This document shows positions 6,945 through 14,436 of a stretch of DNA of 19,246 nucleotides, in pieces (the stretch's first letter is position 1; each line of letters starts with the position of its first letter). The stretch covers positions 1-19,246 of the forward strand of contig JALPXQ010000016.1 of NCBI GenBank assembly GCA_023271515.1, read 5' to 3'. The notes under the pieces were generated by a model that was not told the origin of the DNA, ran no database searches, and saw only the letters and a list, made by a program, of their open reading frames with translations. The stretch comes from Dehalococcoidia bacterium (lineage in GTDB: Bacteria > Chloroflexota > Dehalococcoidia > SZUA-161 > SpSt-899). A program made the translations under genes and the position numbers.

Positions 6945-7622
6945 CTAATTGGGTACTCTTATATGTTTCTCCTGCAGAGGCAGTCGATAGGAGAAACCTT
7001 TTATCGGTTTTCCATGCAGATAGGAGCCCAATGGCGAGTCAAATTCAGCCCATCGCTGGAATCCATACCGCTCGTAGAACCAGAAACTGACAGTTTCACC
7101 GGTGAATACCGAAACAGCCCGCACACCGTAACGCCCAGCATATTGAACAAAACGGTCCATAAGCCTAGTTCCAACGCCCTTGCCCTGATACTCCGGGGAA
7201 ACAGCGAAGTATTCTATCCTTCCCTCGCTGGGAGGGACGTTTCGCCTGAGAACCTGCTCCTCACCTGCTAAGGGGCCCAGTAACTGGAGCAGTTTCCGTC
7301 GGGGTCCAAATTCTCCAAGAAGAAACCGACCGAGTAGCGGAAGATACCTTTTCACTGAGCGACACTTATCCATCAGGGTGAAGTGACGCTCAATACGGCC
7401 AAAGATAAAGCCCGCTACCTCTCCGTCCACAATGGCCAGCTCAGAGTAAGTGGAAACCGCGTCACAAACCTCGGCCGCCGCGGTATAAATCCGGTGCAGT
7501 TGTATCCCCTTGATCTTTTGTGCGAGGGCATACGCATCTGATGCAAATGCAGCTTCGCCGATGCCGGCGCAAGCGGGATAATCAACTCTATCGCACCAAC
7601 GGAAATCAATATCAGTGTTCAT
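6945..7622 (-). CDS. GNAT-family N-acetyltransferase
   Basis: The protein is about 225 residues, with a C-terminal GNAT fold. The acetyl-CoA pyrophosphate loop reads SPEYQGKGVGTRLM, preceded by the strand RIEYFAV, and the last motif contains TVSFWFYERYGFQR. The N-terminal half has the ELAIVDGEVAGFIFG strands plus a longer insertion rich in Arg and Leu. The acceptor (protein, antibiotic or small amine) is not evident. The frame is open up to an ATG at 7664, but the ATG at 7622 has a good ribosome-binding site (GGGAGAG, about 9 nt upstream) and gives an N-terminus more typical of the family, so 7622 is preferred. It leads a two-gene unit with the VLRF1 gene and is divergent from rpmH. Confidence 0.85.
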   Translation of the reverse strand: MNTDIDFRWCDRVDYPACAGIGEAAFASDAYALAQKIKGIQLHRIYTAAAEVCDAVSTYSELAIVDGEVAGFIFGRIERHFTLMDKCRSVKRYLPLLGRFLLGEFGPRRKLLQLLGPLAGEEQVLRRNVPPSEGRIEYFAVSPEYQGKGVGTRLMDRFVQYAGRYGVRAVSVFTGETVSFWFYERYGFQRWAEFDSPLGSYLHGKPIKGFSYRLPLQEKHIRVPN

Positions 7623-7652
7623 CTTGACTCTCTCCCGGCGCTTATGAAACTG

Positions 7653-7676
7653 GTAACTAGCCACCTGAGCAGTTAC
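7653..7676. repeat. Inverted repeat downstream of the GNAT promoter
   Basis: GTAACT (7653-7658) and AGTTAC (7671-7676) form a perfect 6-base inverted repeat with a 12-base spacer. It falls just downstream of the minus-strand -10 element, so it could be an operator or a small hairpin at the start of the GNAT-VLRF1 transcript. A short repeat such as this may also be chance. Confidence 0.3.
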
Positions 7677-7680
7677 TCTA

Positions 7681-7708
7681 ATTTTATCATTAGTCTCAGG
7701 TTTTGCAA
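7681..7708 (-). promoter_or_regulatory. Probable promoter of the GNAT-VLRF1 unit
   Basis: On the minus strand TTGCAA (7708-7703) and TAAAAT (7686-7681) are separated by 16 bases. It lies 59 nt upstream of the preferred GNAT start and is back to back with the rpmH promoter. Confidence 0.45.
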
Positions 7709-7724
7709 CCGGCCATTTAGCACC

Positions 7725-7753
7725 TTGCGAAAAGGCAGCGGATCAGGTATAAT
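7725..7753 (+). promoter_or_regulatory. Promoter of the rpmH-rnpA-yidD operon
   Basis: TTGCGA (7725-7730) and a perfect TATAAT (7748-7753) are separated by 17 bases. Predicted transcription starts near 7760, leaving a leader of only about 20 nt before rpmH. Strong promoters at this site are usual for ribosomal protein L34 genes. No DnaA-box cluster accompanies it. Confidence 0.7.
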
Positions 7754-7779
7754 ATCTTATGTAGCTTCAGAGAAACACG

Positions 7780-7917
7780 ATGCCGAAGAGGACATATCAA
7801 CCGAAAAGAATCCCCCGAAAGCGCAAACATGGCTTTCGGGCGAGGATGAGCACACGGGCAGGACGTGCAGTCTTGAGCCGGAGGCGACTTAAGGGCCGGC
7901 ACCGGTTGACGGTATAG
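7780..7917 (+). CDS. rpmH: 50S ribosomal protein L34
   Basis: A 45-codon gene encodes a very basic protein beginning MPKRTYQPKRIPRKRKHGF and continuing with RARMSTRAGRAVLSRRRLKGR and ending HRLTV. This is the full L34 pattern (KRTYQP at the start, HGFRARM in the middle, RAVLSRRRLKGR near the end). L34 is a structural protein of the large ribosomal subunit. The ribosome-binding sequence is weak (AGAGA). The stop is 20 nt before rnpA, the conserved partner. Confidence 0.97.
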   Translation: MPKRTYQPKRIPRKRKHGFRARMSTRAGRAVLSRRRLKGRHRLTV

Positions 7918-7937
7918 GCTGGCGCTATGCGGTAGGG

Positions 7938-8273
7938 ATGCGAAAGGCGGAGCGGCTTACCAGGAGTTCGCAATTTGCAGCAGTCTTTAGACATGGAAAC
8001 ACCCGGGCCAGCGATCTCATGGTCCTGAGGTCAATGCCCAATGGTCTGGATTTGAGCCGGTTCGGGTTTGTTGTCAGCAAAAAGGTAGGCAAGGCCCATA
8101 GGCGAAACCGGGTGAGGCGGATGCTGCGAGAGGCGGCAAGATTGACGCCCACTCAACCTGGTTGGGACATAGTGGTGATCGCTCGCAAGAAAGCTGTCGG
8201 CACCAGTTATGGCGACATCGAGCAGACATTTACAAGGCTTCTGAGCCGAGGCCATTTGTTGGGAAGAGGGTAG
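7938..8273 (+). CDS. rnpA: Ribonuclease P protein component
   Basis: RnpA is the protein subunit of RNase P, which matures the 5' ends of tRNAs together with the catalytic RNA. The 111-residue basic protein has the typical start (LTRSSQFAAVFRHG), the strand FGFVVSKKVGKAHRRN, the RNR signature RRNRVRRMLREA (residues 55-66) that contacts the RNA, and DIVVIARKKA in the last strands. An earlier ATG at 7924 is closed at once by TAG, so 7938 is the start. The stop TAG is followed immediately by the ATG of yidD. Confidence 0.96.
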   Translation: MRKAERLTRSSQFAAVFRHGNTRASDLMVLRSMPNGLDLSRFGFVVSKKVGKAHRRNRVRRMLREAARLTPTQPGWDIVVIARKKAVGTSYGDIEQTFTRLLSRGHLLGRG

Positions 8274-8483
8274 ATGAAAGGGATTGCTCTAGGCCTAATC
8301 AACTTCTATCGGAAAGCCATCTCCCCACTAACACCACCGTCCTGCCGCTATATGCCGACGTGCTCTCAGTACGGGCATGAAGCGATCAGTAAGTATGGGT
8401 TGTTGAAAGGGGGCTGGCTGACTGCCAGGCGCATTGCGCGCTGTCATCCATTTGCCAGGGGTGGCGTGGATCCGGTGCGATAG
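8274..8483 (+). CDS. yidD: Membrane protein insertion efficiency factor YidD
   Basis: This 69-residue protein has all the hallmarks of YidD: an N-terminal amphipathic helix (LGLINFYRKAISPLTPPSC), the CSQYGHEAI motif with Cys24 and Cys30, KGGWLTARRIARCHPF with Cys57, and the GGVDPV ending. YidD sits at the inner face of the membrane and helps YidC-dependent insertion. The start codon abuts the rnpA stop with no gap, as is common for this gene pair. The stop is 55 nt before the propeller lipoprotein. Confidence 0.95.
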   Translation: MKGIALGLINFYRKAISPLTPPSCRYMPTCSQYGHEAISKYGLLKGGWLTARRIARCHPFARGGVDPVR

Positions 8484-8497
8484 AGAGTCTAGCGTTT

Positions 8498-8523
8498 TGA
8501 GTTTAGAGGGGCTCGGAACTCAC
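8498..8523 (+). repeat. Dispersed hairpin repeat, copy 1
   Basis: A 26-base element with arms TGAGTTT (8498-8504) and GAACTCA (8516-8522), with AGAGG in the loop. It matches the element at 11167-11192 at 22 of 26 positions without gaps, and the arm change (G against A at 8516) keeps pairing as a G-U wobble. It ends 15 nt before the ATG of the propeller lipoprotein gene. Confidence 0.55.
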
Positions 8524-8538
8524 TTCTCGAGGGATCAG

Positions 8539-9639
8539 ATGTCTGCTTTACAAGATCGGCGAGCATTAAGAGTTCTGCTTGTTATTCTGCTCTGCGGGGT
8601 GCTTCTGACCGGCTTCGGCTGTCCCCCCCCAGGTGTAGCGGCCCAACCTCAGGGCTGGGCCGGACCGACGATAGCCGATGGAATCCTGTATGCAGTTTCC
8701 AGGGAGGGAGTACTTGTGGCCCTGCGCATAGACGGTAGGGTCAAGCTCTGGCAATTTCCCCCCGAGAACGAGAACAGGATGATCGTCCACGGCACGCCGA
8801 TAGTCTCGGATGGGAGACTCTTTGTTGGCGCATACAGCGGAATCGTCTATGCGCTGGATGCTCAAACGGGTGATAAGGAGTGGTATTTCACGACTGGAGG
8901 TCCTATCATTGGCAGCCCTGCTATTTCTGGCAACACCCTCATAGTGGGGTCATCGGATGGCAAACTCTATGCTTTGGATGCCAGGAATGGCGACCCGCTC
9001 TGGCACAAACCTTTCGCAAGCGGAGGGCCAATCTGGTCTACCCCTGTAATTAGCGGCACCATGGTATTCTTTGGAAACCTCGATCACGAGCTCTATGCGG
9101 TTGATCTGGGAACAGGCCTGCGTACGTGGTATGAGAGGTTCGACGGGGCCGTCGCCTCCACACCACTGATAGTGGGAAGGTCACTTTATATCGGTGCGTT
9201 TGATAGCACGTTCTACTCTTTCGACGCCATCACTGGAGACCCAGAGTGGGAATTTATTCCCTTTAAAGCGGGGAACTGGTTCTGGACCAGGCCTCTTTAC
9301 CACGAAGGCACCATCTTTGTCGGCTCACTTGACCACCACATCTATGCTTTAGATGCCAGGACGGGCTTGCAAGACTGGGCCAAGCAGACCGGCGGGAAAA
9401 TCAGGTCGGCACCAGTGATCGTGGATGGAGTCCTGATAGTCGCCTCAAACGATGGTAAGGTCTATGGCCTGGACCCCAGGACCGGAAACGAGAAATGGGC
9501 CCCGATTGATCTTGAGGCCCCCATTTTGGCACACCCCTGGGTCGAAGGGAATATCGTTTATTTGATTGACCGGCAGAACACGCTTCATGCAATAGAAGCA
9601 GGAACCGGCTCCATTGTCTGGCATATCACCATTGAATAA
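8539..9639 (+). CDS. PQQ-repeat eight-bladed beta-propeller lipoprotein (BamB-like fold)
   Basis: From the ATG at 8539 (ribosome-binding site GAGGGA at 8529-8534) the protein has 366 residues. It begins with a basic-hydrophobic signal (RRALRVLLVILLCGVLL) and a cysteine at residue 28 in GFGC, an imperfect lipobox, so lipid anchoring is probable but not certain. The rest consists of eight repeats of about 40 residues with the PQQ pattern (for example GKLYALDARNGDPLW, HHIYALDARTGLQDW, GKVYGLDPRTGNEKW), predicting an eight-bladed propeller as in outer-membrane assembly factor BamB. No enzyme active site is evident, so a binding or scaffold role outside the membrane is likelier than a quinoprotein dehydrogenase. 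The position between yidD and yidC suggests a link to membrane-protein biogenesis. The frame is open further upstream into yidD, but that extension has no signal sequence at its start. Confidence 0.8.
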   Translation: MSALQDRRALRVLLVILLCGVLLTGFGCPPPGVAAQPQGWAGPTIADGILYAVSREGVLVALRIDGRVKLWQFPPENENRMIVHGTPIVSDGRLFVGAYSGIVYALDAQTGDKEWYFTTGGPIIGSPAISGNTLIVGSSDGKLYALDARNGDPLWHKPFASGGPIWSTPVISGTMVFFGNLDHELYAVDLGTGLRTWYERFDGAVASTPLIVGRSLYIGAFDSTFYSFDAITGDPEWEFIPFKAGNWFWTRPLYHEGTIFVGSLDHHIYALDARTGLQDWAKQTGGKIRSAPVIVDGVLIVASNDGKVYGLDPRTGNEKWAPIDLEAPILAHPWVEGNIVYLIDRQNTLHAIEAGTGSIVWHITIE

Positions 9640-9650
9640 AAGAGGAAACC

Positions 9651-10568
9651 ATGATCGAGCTCTGGAATGTGGTTTTACTCCAACCGATAATCAACGGCCT
9701 GCTCATCATGTCGGGTGCCCTAGGGGGTAGCTTCGGGCTGGCCATTATCGTTCTCACTATCATTATTAACGTTGCCCTGCTTCCCCTGACCTTGCGGCAG
9801 ACTCGCTCCACCATCGCCATGCAGTCGGTGCAGCCAAAGAGAAAGGAGCTGCAGGCGAAATATGGCAAGGATACGGTGAAGCTTCAGCAGGAGACGATGA
9901 AGCTCTACAAGGAGGCGGGGATAAACCCCCTGGGCTGTATCTTCCCGCTGCTGATCCAGGTGCCTGTCTGGATCGCCCTTTACCAGTCCCTCATGCACGC
10001 CCTGGCAACGACGCCGGAGCGTCTCCTCGCCCTATCGCAACGCCTTTATGCGTGGTCTGCTGTTCAGCAGGCCGTGCCGCCAGAGAGACACTTTCTCTGG
10101 ATGGACCTTTCTGAGCCTAACTTTGTGCTGGTAATCGTAACTGTCGCATCTATGTGGCTGACGCAAAAGATGACCGCGATGCCTTCGACAGATCCCAAGC
10201 AGCAACAGATGAACAAGATGATGCAGTTGATATCCCTGATGACGGGGTTCATTTTCTTGAACTTCCCCAGTGGATTGGCACTATACATTGTGGTGATGAA
10301 CGTTTTCCGAATGGCGGTGCAGTATTTTGTGGGTGGCTGGGGAGGTCTGGCGACTTTGTTGCCTGCGAGGGTTCCGTTTGGAAACCAGAAAGCCAAAGAA
10401 TGGACTCCACCAGGCAAGGGGTGGACTCCTTCAGACAAAACTGCGAAGGAAATTGAAACTACCGCCAGGAAATCCAGGATAACCCCCACGGCAGGGGGAG
10501 GCACCAAAGATGGAAGCTCTCGAAGTAAGCGCAAAAACCGTAGAAGAAGCCGTCGGACTCGCTCTTAA
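9651..10568 (+). CDS. yidC: Membrane protein insertase YidC (short, monoderm-type)
   Basis: YidC/Oxa1/Alb3 insertases fold and insert inner-membrane proteins. The 305-residue form lacks the large periplasmic domain of proteobacterial YidC. The core is clear: first transmembrane segment (residues about 28-46) leading to LLPLTLRQTRS, the cytoplasmic helical hairpin (AMQSVQPKRKELQAKYG to MKLYKEAGINPLG), the second transmembrane segment CIFPLLIQVPVWIALYQSLM, and further segments ending in MNVFRMAVQYF. The arginine normally found in the membrane groove about eight residues before PLT is replaced by Asn40 here. The tail is long, polar and ends in an Arg/Lys-rich run suited to ribosome binding. The ribosome-binding site is AGAGGA. 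Its last 59 bases overlap jag. Confidence 0.95.
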   Translation: MIELWNVVLLQPIINGLLIMSGALGGSFGLAIIVLTIIINVALLPLTLRQTRSTIAMQSVQPKRKELQAKYGKDTVKLQQETMKLYKEAGINPLGCIFPLLIQVPVWIALYQSLMHALATTPERLLALSQRLYAWSAVQQAVPPERHFLWMDLSEPNFVLVIVTVASMWLTQKMTAMPSTDPKQQQMNKMMQLISLMTGFIFLNFPSGLALYIVVMNVFRMAVQYFVGGWGGLATLLPARVPFGNQKAKEWTPPGKGWTPSDKTAKEIETTARKSRITPTAGGGTKDGSSRSKRKNRRRSRRTRS

Positions 10569-11160
10569 TGAGCTGAACCTCACCCGCTCTGAGGTAGAGA
10601 TAGAGGTATTGCAGGAAGGAAAGACGGGCATCCTGGGATGGCGAGGGGAAGATGCAAGGGTAAGGGTAACGCCGCTGCCATCTCCTGAAGAGGGTGGCAA
10701 CGTCGCCGCCATCGCCAGGGAAGTGGTAGAAAAACTTCTCTCCCTGATGGAGGTAGATGCCACCGTGCAGGTATCCGGCGGGGAGGATGATCAGTCGCCC
10801 TTAAGTATAGATGTCTCTAATGGCGATCTGGGAGTTCTCATTGGTCGCCGCGGCCAGACTCTGGCGTCGCTGCAGTACCTGGTAAACATCATCCTCGGGC
10901 GGAAACTCAAGAGCGGTGTTCGCGTCATCGTCGATGTCGCCGGATACAGAAAGCGGCGTGATGAGGAGCTCCAAAACATGACTCTCCGTGTGGCGGAATT
11001 AGTCAAATCAACCAGGCGATCCATAACCTTGGAACCCATGCCGGCTATGGAGCGACGCGTGGTGCACCTTGCACTGAGGGATGACCCTGAGCTTGCCACT
11101 CAGAGCGTGGGCTTCGGCGATAGTCGAAAAGTGGTCATCTACCCCAAGAGACAGAGGTAA
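10510..11160 (+). CDS. jag: Jag/KhpB RNA-binding protein
   Basis: The 216-residue protein has the three-domain order of Jag (SpoIIIJ-associated protein, KhpB): an N-terminal Jag_N domain (residues 1-52, VSAKTVEEAVGLALNEL to GKTGILGW), a KH domain with the GxxG loop in VLIGRRGQTLASLQYLVN, and a C-terminal R3H domain containing MERRVVHLAL. It binds RNA and in Firmicutes affects cell wall and division. The start lies inside yidC with a 59-base overlap; a strong ribosome-binding site (AGGGGGAGG, 10493-10501) precedes it. It ends 44 nt before ileS. Confidence 0.94.
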   Translation: MEALEVSAKTVEEAVGLALNELNLTRSEVEIEVLQEGKTGILGWRGEDARVRVTPLPSPEEGGNVAAIAREVVEKLLSLMEVDATVQVSGGEDDQSPLSIDVSNGDLGVLIGRRGQTLASLQYLVNIILGRKLKSGVRVIVDVAGYRKRRDEELQNMTLRVAELVKSTRRSITLEPMPAMERRVVHLALRDDPELATQSVGFGDSRKVVIYPKRQR

Positions 11161-11166
11161 CAGTAC

Positions 11167-11192
11167 TGAGTTTAGAGGCCATCGAAACTCAC
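11167..11192 (+). repeat. Dispersed hairpin repeat, copy 2
   Basis: Arms TGAGTTT (11167-11173) and AAACTCA (11185-11191) are perfectly complementary, with an 11-base loop that starts with AGAGG. The element matches the one at 8498-8523 at 22 of 26 positions. It ends 12 nt before the ileS start codon, and the only ribosome-binding-like sequence of this spacer lies in its loop. Confidence 0.55.
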
Positions 11193-11204
11193 CATAATAT
11201 ATCC

Positions 11205-14200
11205 ATGTTCGACTCAGTATCCAGCAAGCCGGATTTCCCCATACTAGAGGAGCGAATTCTGGCATTCTGGCGAGAGCAGCGCATCTTCCAGAAGAGCATT
11301 GAGCAGCGCCGGGATTCCCCCCTGTTTACGTTCTATGAGGGGCCACCGACGGTCAATGCCAGCCCCGGAATTCACCACGTGCTTTCACGGGTATTCAAGG
11401 ATATCTTTCCCCGCTACAAAGCAATGAAGGGTTATTGGACTCCCCGCAAGGCCGGCTGGGATACCCACGGGCTGCCGGTGGAGCTGGGAGTTGAGGAGGA
11501 GCTTGGATTCTCCTCGAAGACGCAGATCGAGGCTTACGGAATAGAGAGGTTCAACCAGAAGTGTCGAAGAAGCGTCTCACAGCACATTAAGGAATGGGAA
11601 AACTTGACCGAGCGCATCGGCTTCTGGATCGACATGGATCATCCCTACGTGACCTTCGATAACGACTATATCGAGTCCTGCTGGTGGCTGATAAAACAAC
11701 TCTGGGACAAAGGCCTCATCTATCAAGGGTATAAAGTAACTCCACATTGCCCCCGCTGCGGCACATCGCTGAGTTCTCATGAAGTCGCCCTCGGTTACAA
11801 GGACACCGAAGACCCGTCGGTTTACGTAAAATTTCAACTGGTCTCCCGCTCGCCGGAAGGTGATCATCCTGATGTTTACCGCCGGCTTTGCACCCCGAAG
11901 GGTGCGGTCTATTTCCTGGCATGGACTACAACACCGTGGACTTTGCCGGGGAATACCGCTTTAGCGGTGGCTCCGGATGCTGAATACGCCGTGGTGGAAT
12001 GTCCCGCAAGTGAGGAACGGCTCATCCTGGCTGAGGCTTTGGTGGAAAACGTCCTGAGGGATAATTATCGGGTAATTGACCGGGTGAGAGGAGATGAACT
12101 TGCCGGCCTCGAATATGAACCCCTGTTTCGGCCTTCTCATTTTGACGTCCCTGCCCAGCAGTTGGGGCATGATTGCGGTGGGGAATTACCCGAAACATAC
12201 CCCGTCATCAGTGGCGACTTCGTTTCTCTGGAGGAGGGCACCGGAATTGTCCATATCGCCCCTGCCTTCGGGGAGGTTGACTACGAAGCGGGTATAACAA
12301 ATAGACTGTATTTTGTCCAGCCTGTCGATACTCAGGGAAGATTCACCGGCAGCTATCCCTTCGCCGGTCTCTTCGTCAAGGATGCTGACAGGCGGATTAT
12401 CAAAGATCTCCGGTCACGAGGGCAGCTCCACCGCGACGAAACGATCCGTCACACCTATCCTTTCTGCTGGCGCTGTGAGACGCCCCTTCTCTACTATGCC
12501 AAGCCCTCATGGTATATCAGAACCACCGCGGTGAAGGACAAACTCATCGCCGGCAATAAGGAGATCAACTGGTATCCGGAACACATCAAGCATGGCCGTT
12601 TTGGCGACTGGCTGGAAAACAACGTTGACTGGGCATTCTCCCGAGAAAGGTACTGGGGAACTCCGATTCCCATCTGGCGGTGCGAAGCCTGTGGCGAAAC
12701 AGAGTGCATCGGCGGATTCGAGGAGCTTAAGAGCAAAACTGGGGTTAGCGGTATCAAAGATGAATCGGACTTCCATCGTCCATATGCGGATGAGATAACC
12801 TTCACCTGCAAATGCGGCAAACCGATGCTCCGGGTCCCGGAGGTCATTGACTGCTGGTTTGATTCCGGGGCAATGCCCTTTGCCCAATGGCATTATCCCT
12901 TCGAGAACCAGAGCCTGCGCTCCGACGGGCGCTTTCCGGCGGATTTCATTTGCGAGGCGGTGGATCAAACACGAGGCTGGTTCTACAGCCTTCACGCTCT
13001 CGCGGTATGCCTTTTCGACCAACCCTGTTTCAGGAACGTGATCTGCCTCGGTCACATCCTTGATGGTGAAGGCGAGAAGATGAGCAAGTCCAAGGGAAAC
13101 GTAGTCGAACCCTGGCAGGTGATTCAGAGTCACGGTGCGGATGCCCTGCGCTGGTACCTGATCACCTCCTCACCTCCGGGTAACGTGCGCCGCTTCTCGA
13201 ACGAAGCCATCGTGGAGAGTATGCGTCGTTTCCTCCTGAGGCTCTGGAATACCTATTCTTTCTTTGTCACCTATGCCAATATCGACAGATTCGACCCCCG
13301 AGAATCCCCGGAGCGCCGATCTGAACTGGATCGCTGGATCATCTCGGAGCTGAATCAGCTCACCGACGAGGTCAGTCAGGCCATGGATCGGTACGATGCT
13401 ACCGGCGCCGGCAGGAAGATCGAGGGCTTCGTGGATGACCTCTCGAACTGGTATATCAGGAGAAGCCGCCGTCGCTTCTGGAAGAGCGAGAATGATGCCG
13501 ATAAACAAGCGGCTCACCTGACATTATACGAATGTCTGACTACCCTGGCCGGTCTGTTGGCCCCACTTACGCCGTTTGTTGCCGAGGAGATGTATCAGAA
13601 CCTGGTCTGCTCTCGTTATCCTGAGGCTCCCCAGAGCGTGCATCTGCTCGATTTCCCCATGGCCGATCGAGCTAAGATCGATGCCGGACTATCCGCCGAT
13701 ACCAAACTGGTGATGAAGGTGGCTCATATGGGCCGCGCTGCCCGCAGCAGGGCGGGCATCAAGGTGCGCCAGCCATTGAGCAAAGCGGTAGTCAAGGTCA
13801 AAGCGGTGGCCGAAGGTGAGGGCCTGAGAAGGCTGGAGCATCAGATTCTCGATGAACTGAACGTGAAAGCTCTGATGGTGATAACTGATGAAGGTGAGCT
13901 GGTGGACTTCGAAATCAAGCCTAATCTGACCTCGCTTGGCCCCAGGGACGGCAGGGAGCTTCCCAGGATAGCCGCCGCTCTGGCGGAACTCGACCCCCGG
14001 GAGGTGGTTTCCCAAGCGAGAGCCGGCGGCAAGGTTCAGGTAGCGGGCTTCAGTTTGCTCCCTGAGGACATACTCATCTCCACCAGGGCCAGGCCGGGAT
14101 ACGCCATCGCCGATGATGGCGGATATATAGTGGGGATTTCTACCGAGATTTCGCCTGATCTGGCGGAGGAGGGCCTGGCGCGTGAGCTGGTTCACCGGCT

Positions 14201-14432
14201 GCAAACTATGCGGCGCTCCGCGGAATTCGACATCGCTGATTATATCCAGACCTACTATCAGGGTGGGGCAACCATGCAGCAGGTGATGAAAAAGTTTGCC
14301 TCCTATATCAAACAGGAGACCCTGTCAAGAGAGCTGACTGAGGGCATCCCTCCCGATGGAGTCTACATAGAGCGGCATAAGATCGATGGCAATGAGATAA
14401 TCCTGGCGGTGAAGAGGTGTGAGAGTGGGTAG
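11205..14432 (+). CDS. ileS: Isoleucyl-tRNA synthetase, type 2, with altered HIGH signature (GIHH)
   Basis: This class I synthetase of 1075 residues charges tRNA-Ile. It aligns along its length with the long bacterial/eukaryotic-type IleRS such as that of Thermus thermophilus (about 1040 residues): FYEGPPTVNASPG, GWDTHGLPVE, CPRCGTSLSSHEVALGYK, TTTPWTLPGN (start of editing domain), WALSRERYWGTPIPIW, the KMSKS loop (residues 625-629) and LSNWYIRRSRRRFWK. The tail lacks the Cys4 zinc module seen in type 1 enzymes, supporting type 2. The signature motif normally HXGH reads Gly55-Ile56-His57-His58, with first and third residues exchanged. This GXHH variant has been described in some type 2 IleRS and linked to very high mupirocin resistance. 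The start has no clear ribosome-binding site apart from AGAGG in the upstream hairpin. It ends 4 nt before the convergent htrA stop. Confidence 0.96.
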   Translation: MFDSVSSKPDFPILEERILAFWREQRIFQKSIEQRRDSPLFTFYEGPPTVNASPGIHHVLSRVFKDIFPRYKAMKGYWTPRKAGWDTHGLPVELGVEEELGFSSKTQIEAYGIERFNQKCRRSVSQHIKEWENLTERIGFWIDMDHPYVTFDNDYIESCWWLIKQLWDKGLIYQGYKVTPHCPRCGTSLSSHEVALGYKDTEDPSVYVKFQLVSRSPEGDHPDVYRRLCTPKGAVYFLAWTTTPWTLPGNTALAVAPDAEYAVVECPASEERLILAEALVENVLRDNYRVIDRVRGDELAGLEYEPLFRPSHFDVPAQQLGHDCGGELPETYPVISGDFVSLEEGTGIVHIAPAFGEVDYEAGITNRLYFVQPVDTQGRFTGSYPFAGLFVKDADRRIIKDLRSRGQLHRDETIRHTYPFCWRCETPLLYYAKPSWYIRTTAVKDKLIAGNKEINWYPEHIKHGRFGDWLENNVDWAFSRERYWGTPIPIWRCEACGETECIGGFEELKSKTGVSGIKDESDFHRPYADEITFTCKCGKPMLRVPEVIDCWFDSGAMPFAQWHYPFENQSLRSDGRFPADFICEAVDQTRGWFYSLHALAVCLFDQPCFRNVICLGHILDGEGEKMSKSKGNVVEPWQVIQSHGADALRWYLITSSPPGNVRRFSNEAIVESMRRFLLRLWNTYSFFVTYANIDRFDPRESPERRSELDRWIISELNQLTDEVSQAMDRYDATGAGRKIEGFVDDLSNWYIRRSRRRFWKSENDADKQAAHLTLYECLTTLAGLLAPLTPFVAEEMYQNLVCSRYPEAPQSVHLLDFPMADRAKIDAGLSADTKLVMKVAHMGRAARSRAGIKVRQPLSKAVVKVKAVAEGEGLRRLEHQILDELNVKALMVITDEGELVDFEIKPNLTSLGPRDGRELPRIAAALAELDPREVVSQARAGGKVQVAGFSLLPEDILISTRARPGYAIADDGGYIVGISTEISPDLAEEGLARELVHRLQTMRRSAEFDIADYIQTYYQGGATMQQVMKKFASYIKQETLSRELTEGIPPDGVYIERHKIDGNEIILAVKRCESG

Positions 14433-14436
14433 TTTA

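Noticed and set aside
7360..7380. DnaA-box-like TTATCCATC near rpmH as a sign of an origin
   Set aside because: It is a single imperfect match inside the GNAT coding region, with no cluster or AT-rich unwinding region.
8434..8538. Upstream extension of the propeller lipoprotein to 8434
   Set aside because: The extension overlaps yidD, would bury the signal sequence, and the ATG at 8539 has a proper ribosome-binding site.
11161..11204. T-box leader for ileS
   Set aside because: The spacer is only 44 bases, too short for a T-box, and has no T-box core sequence or terminator; only the hairpin repeat is present.
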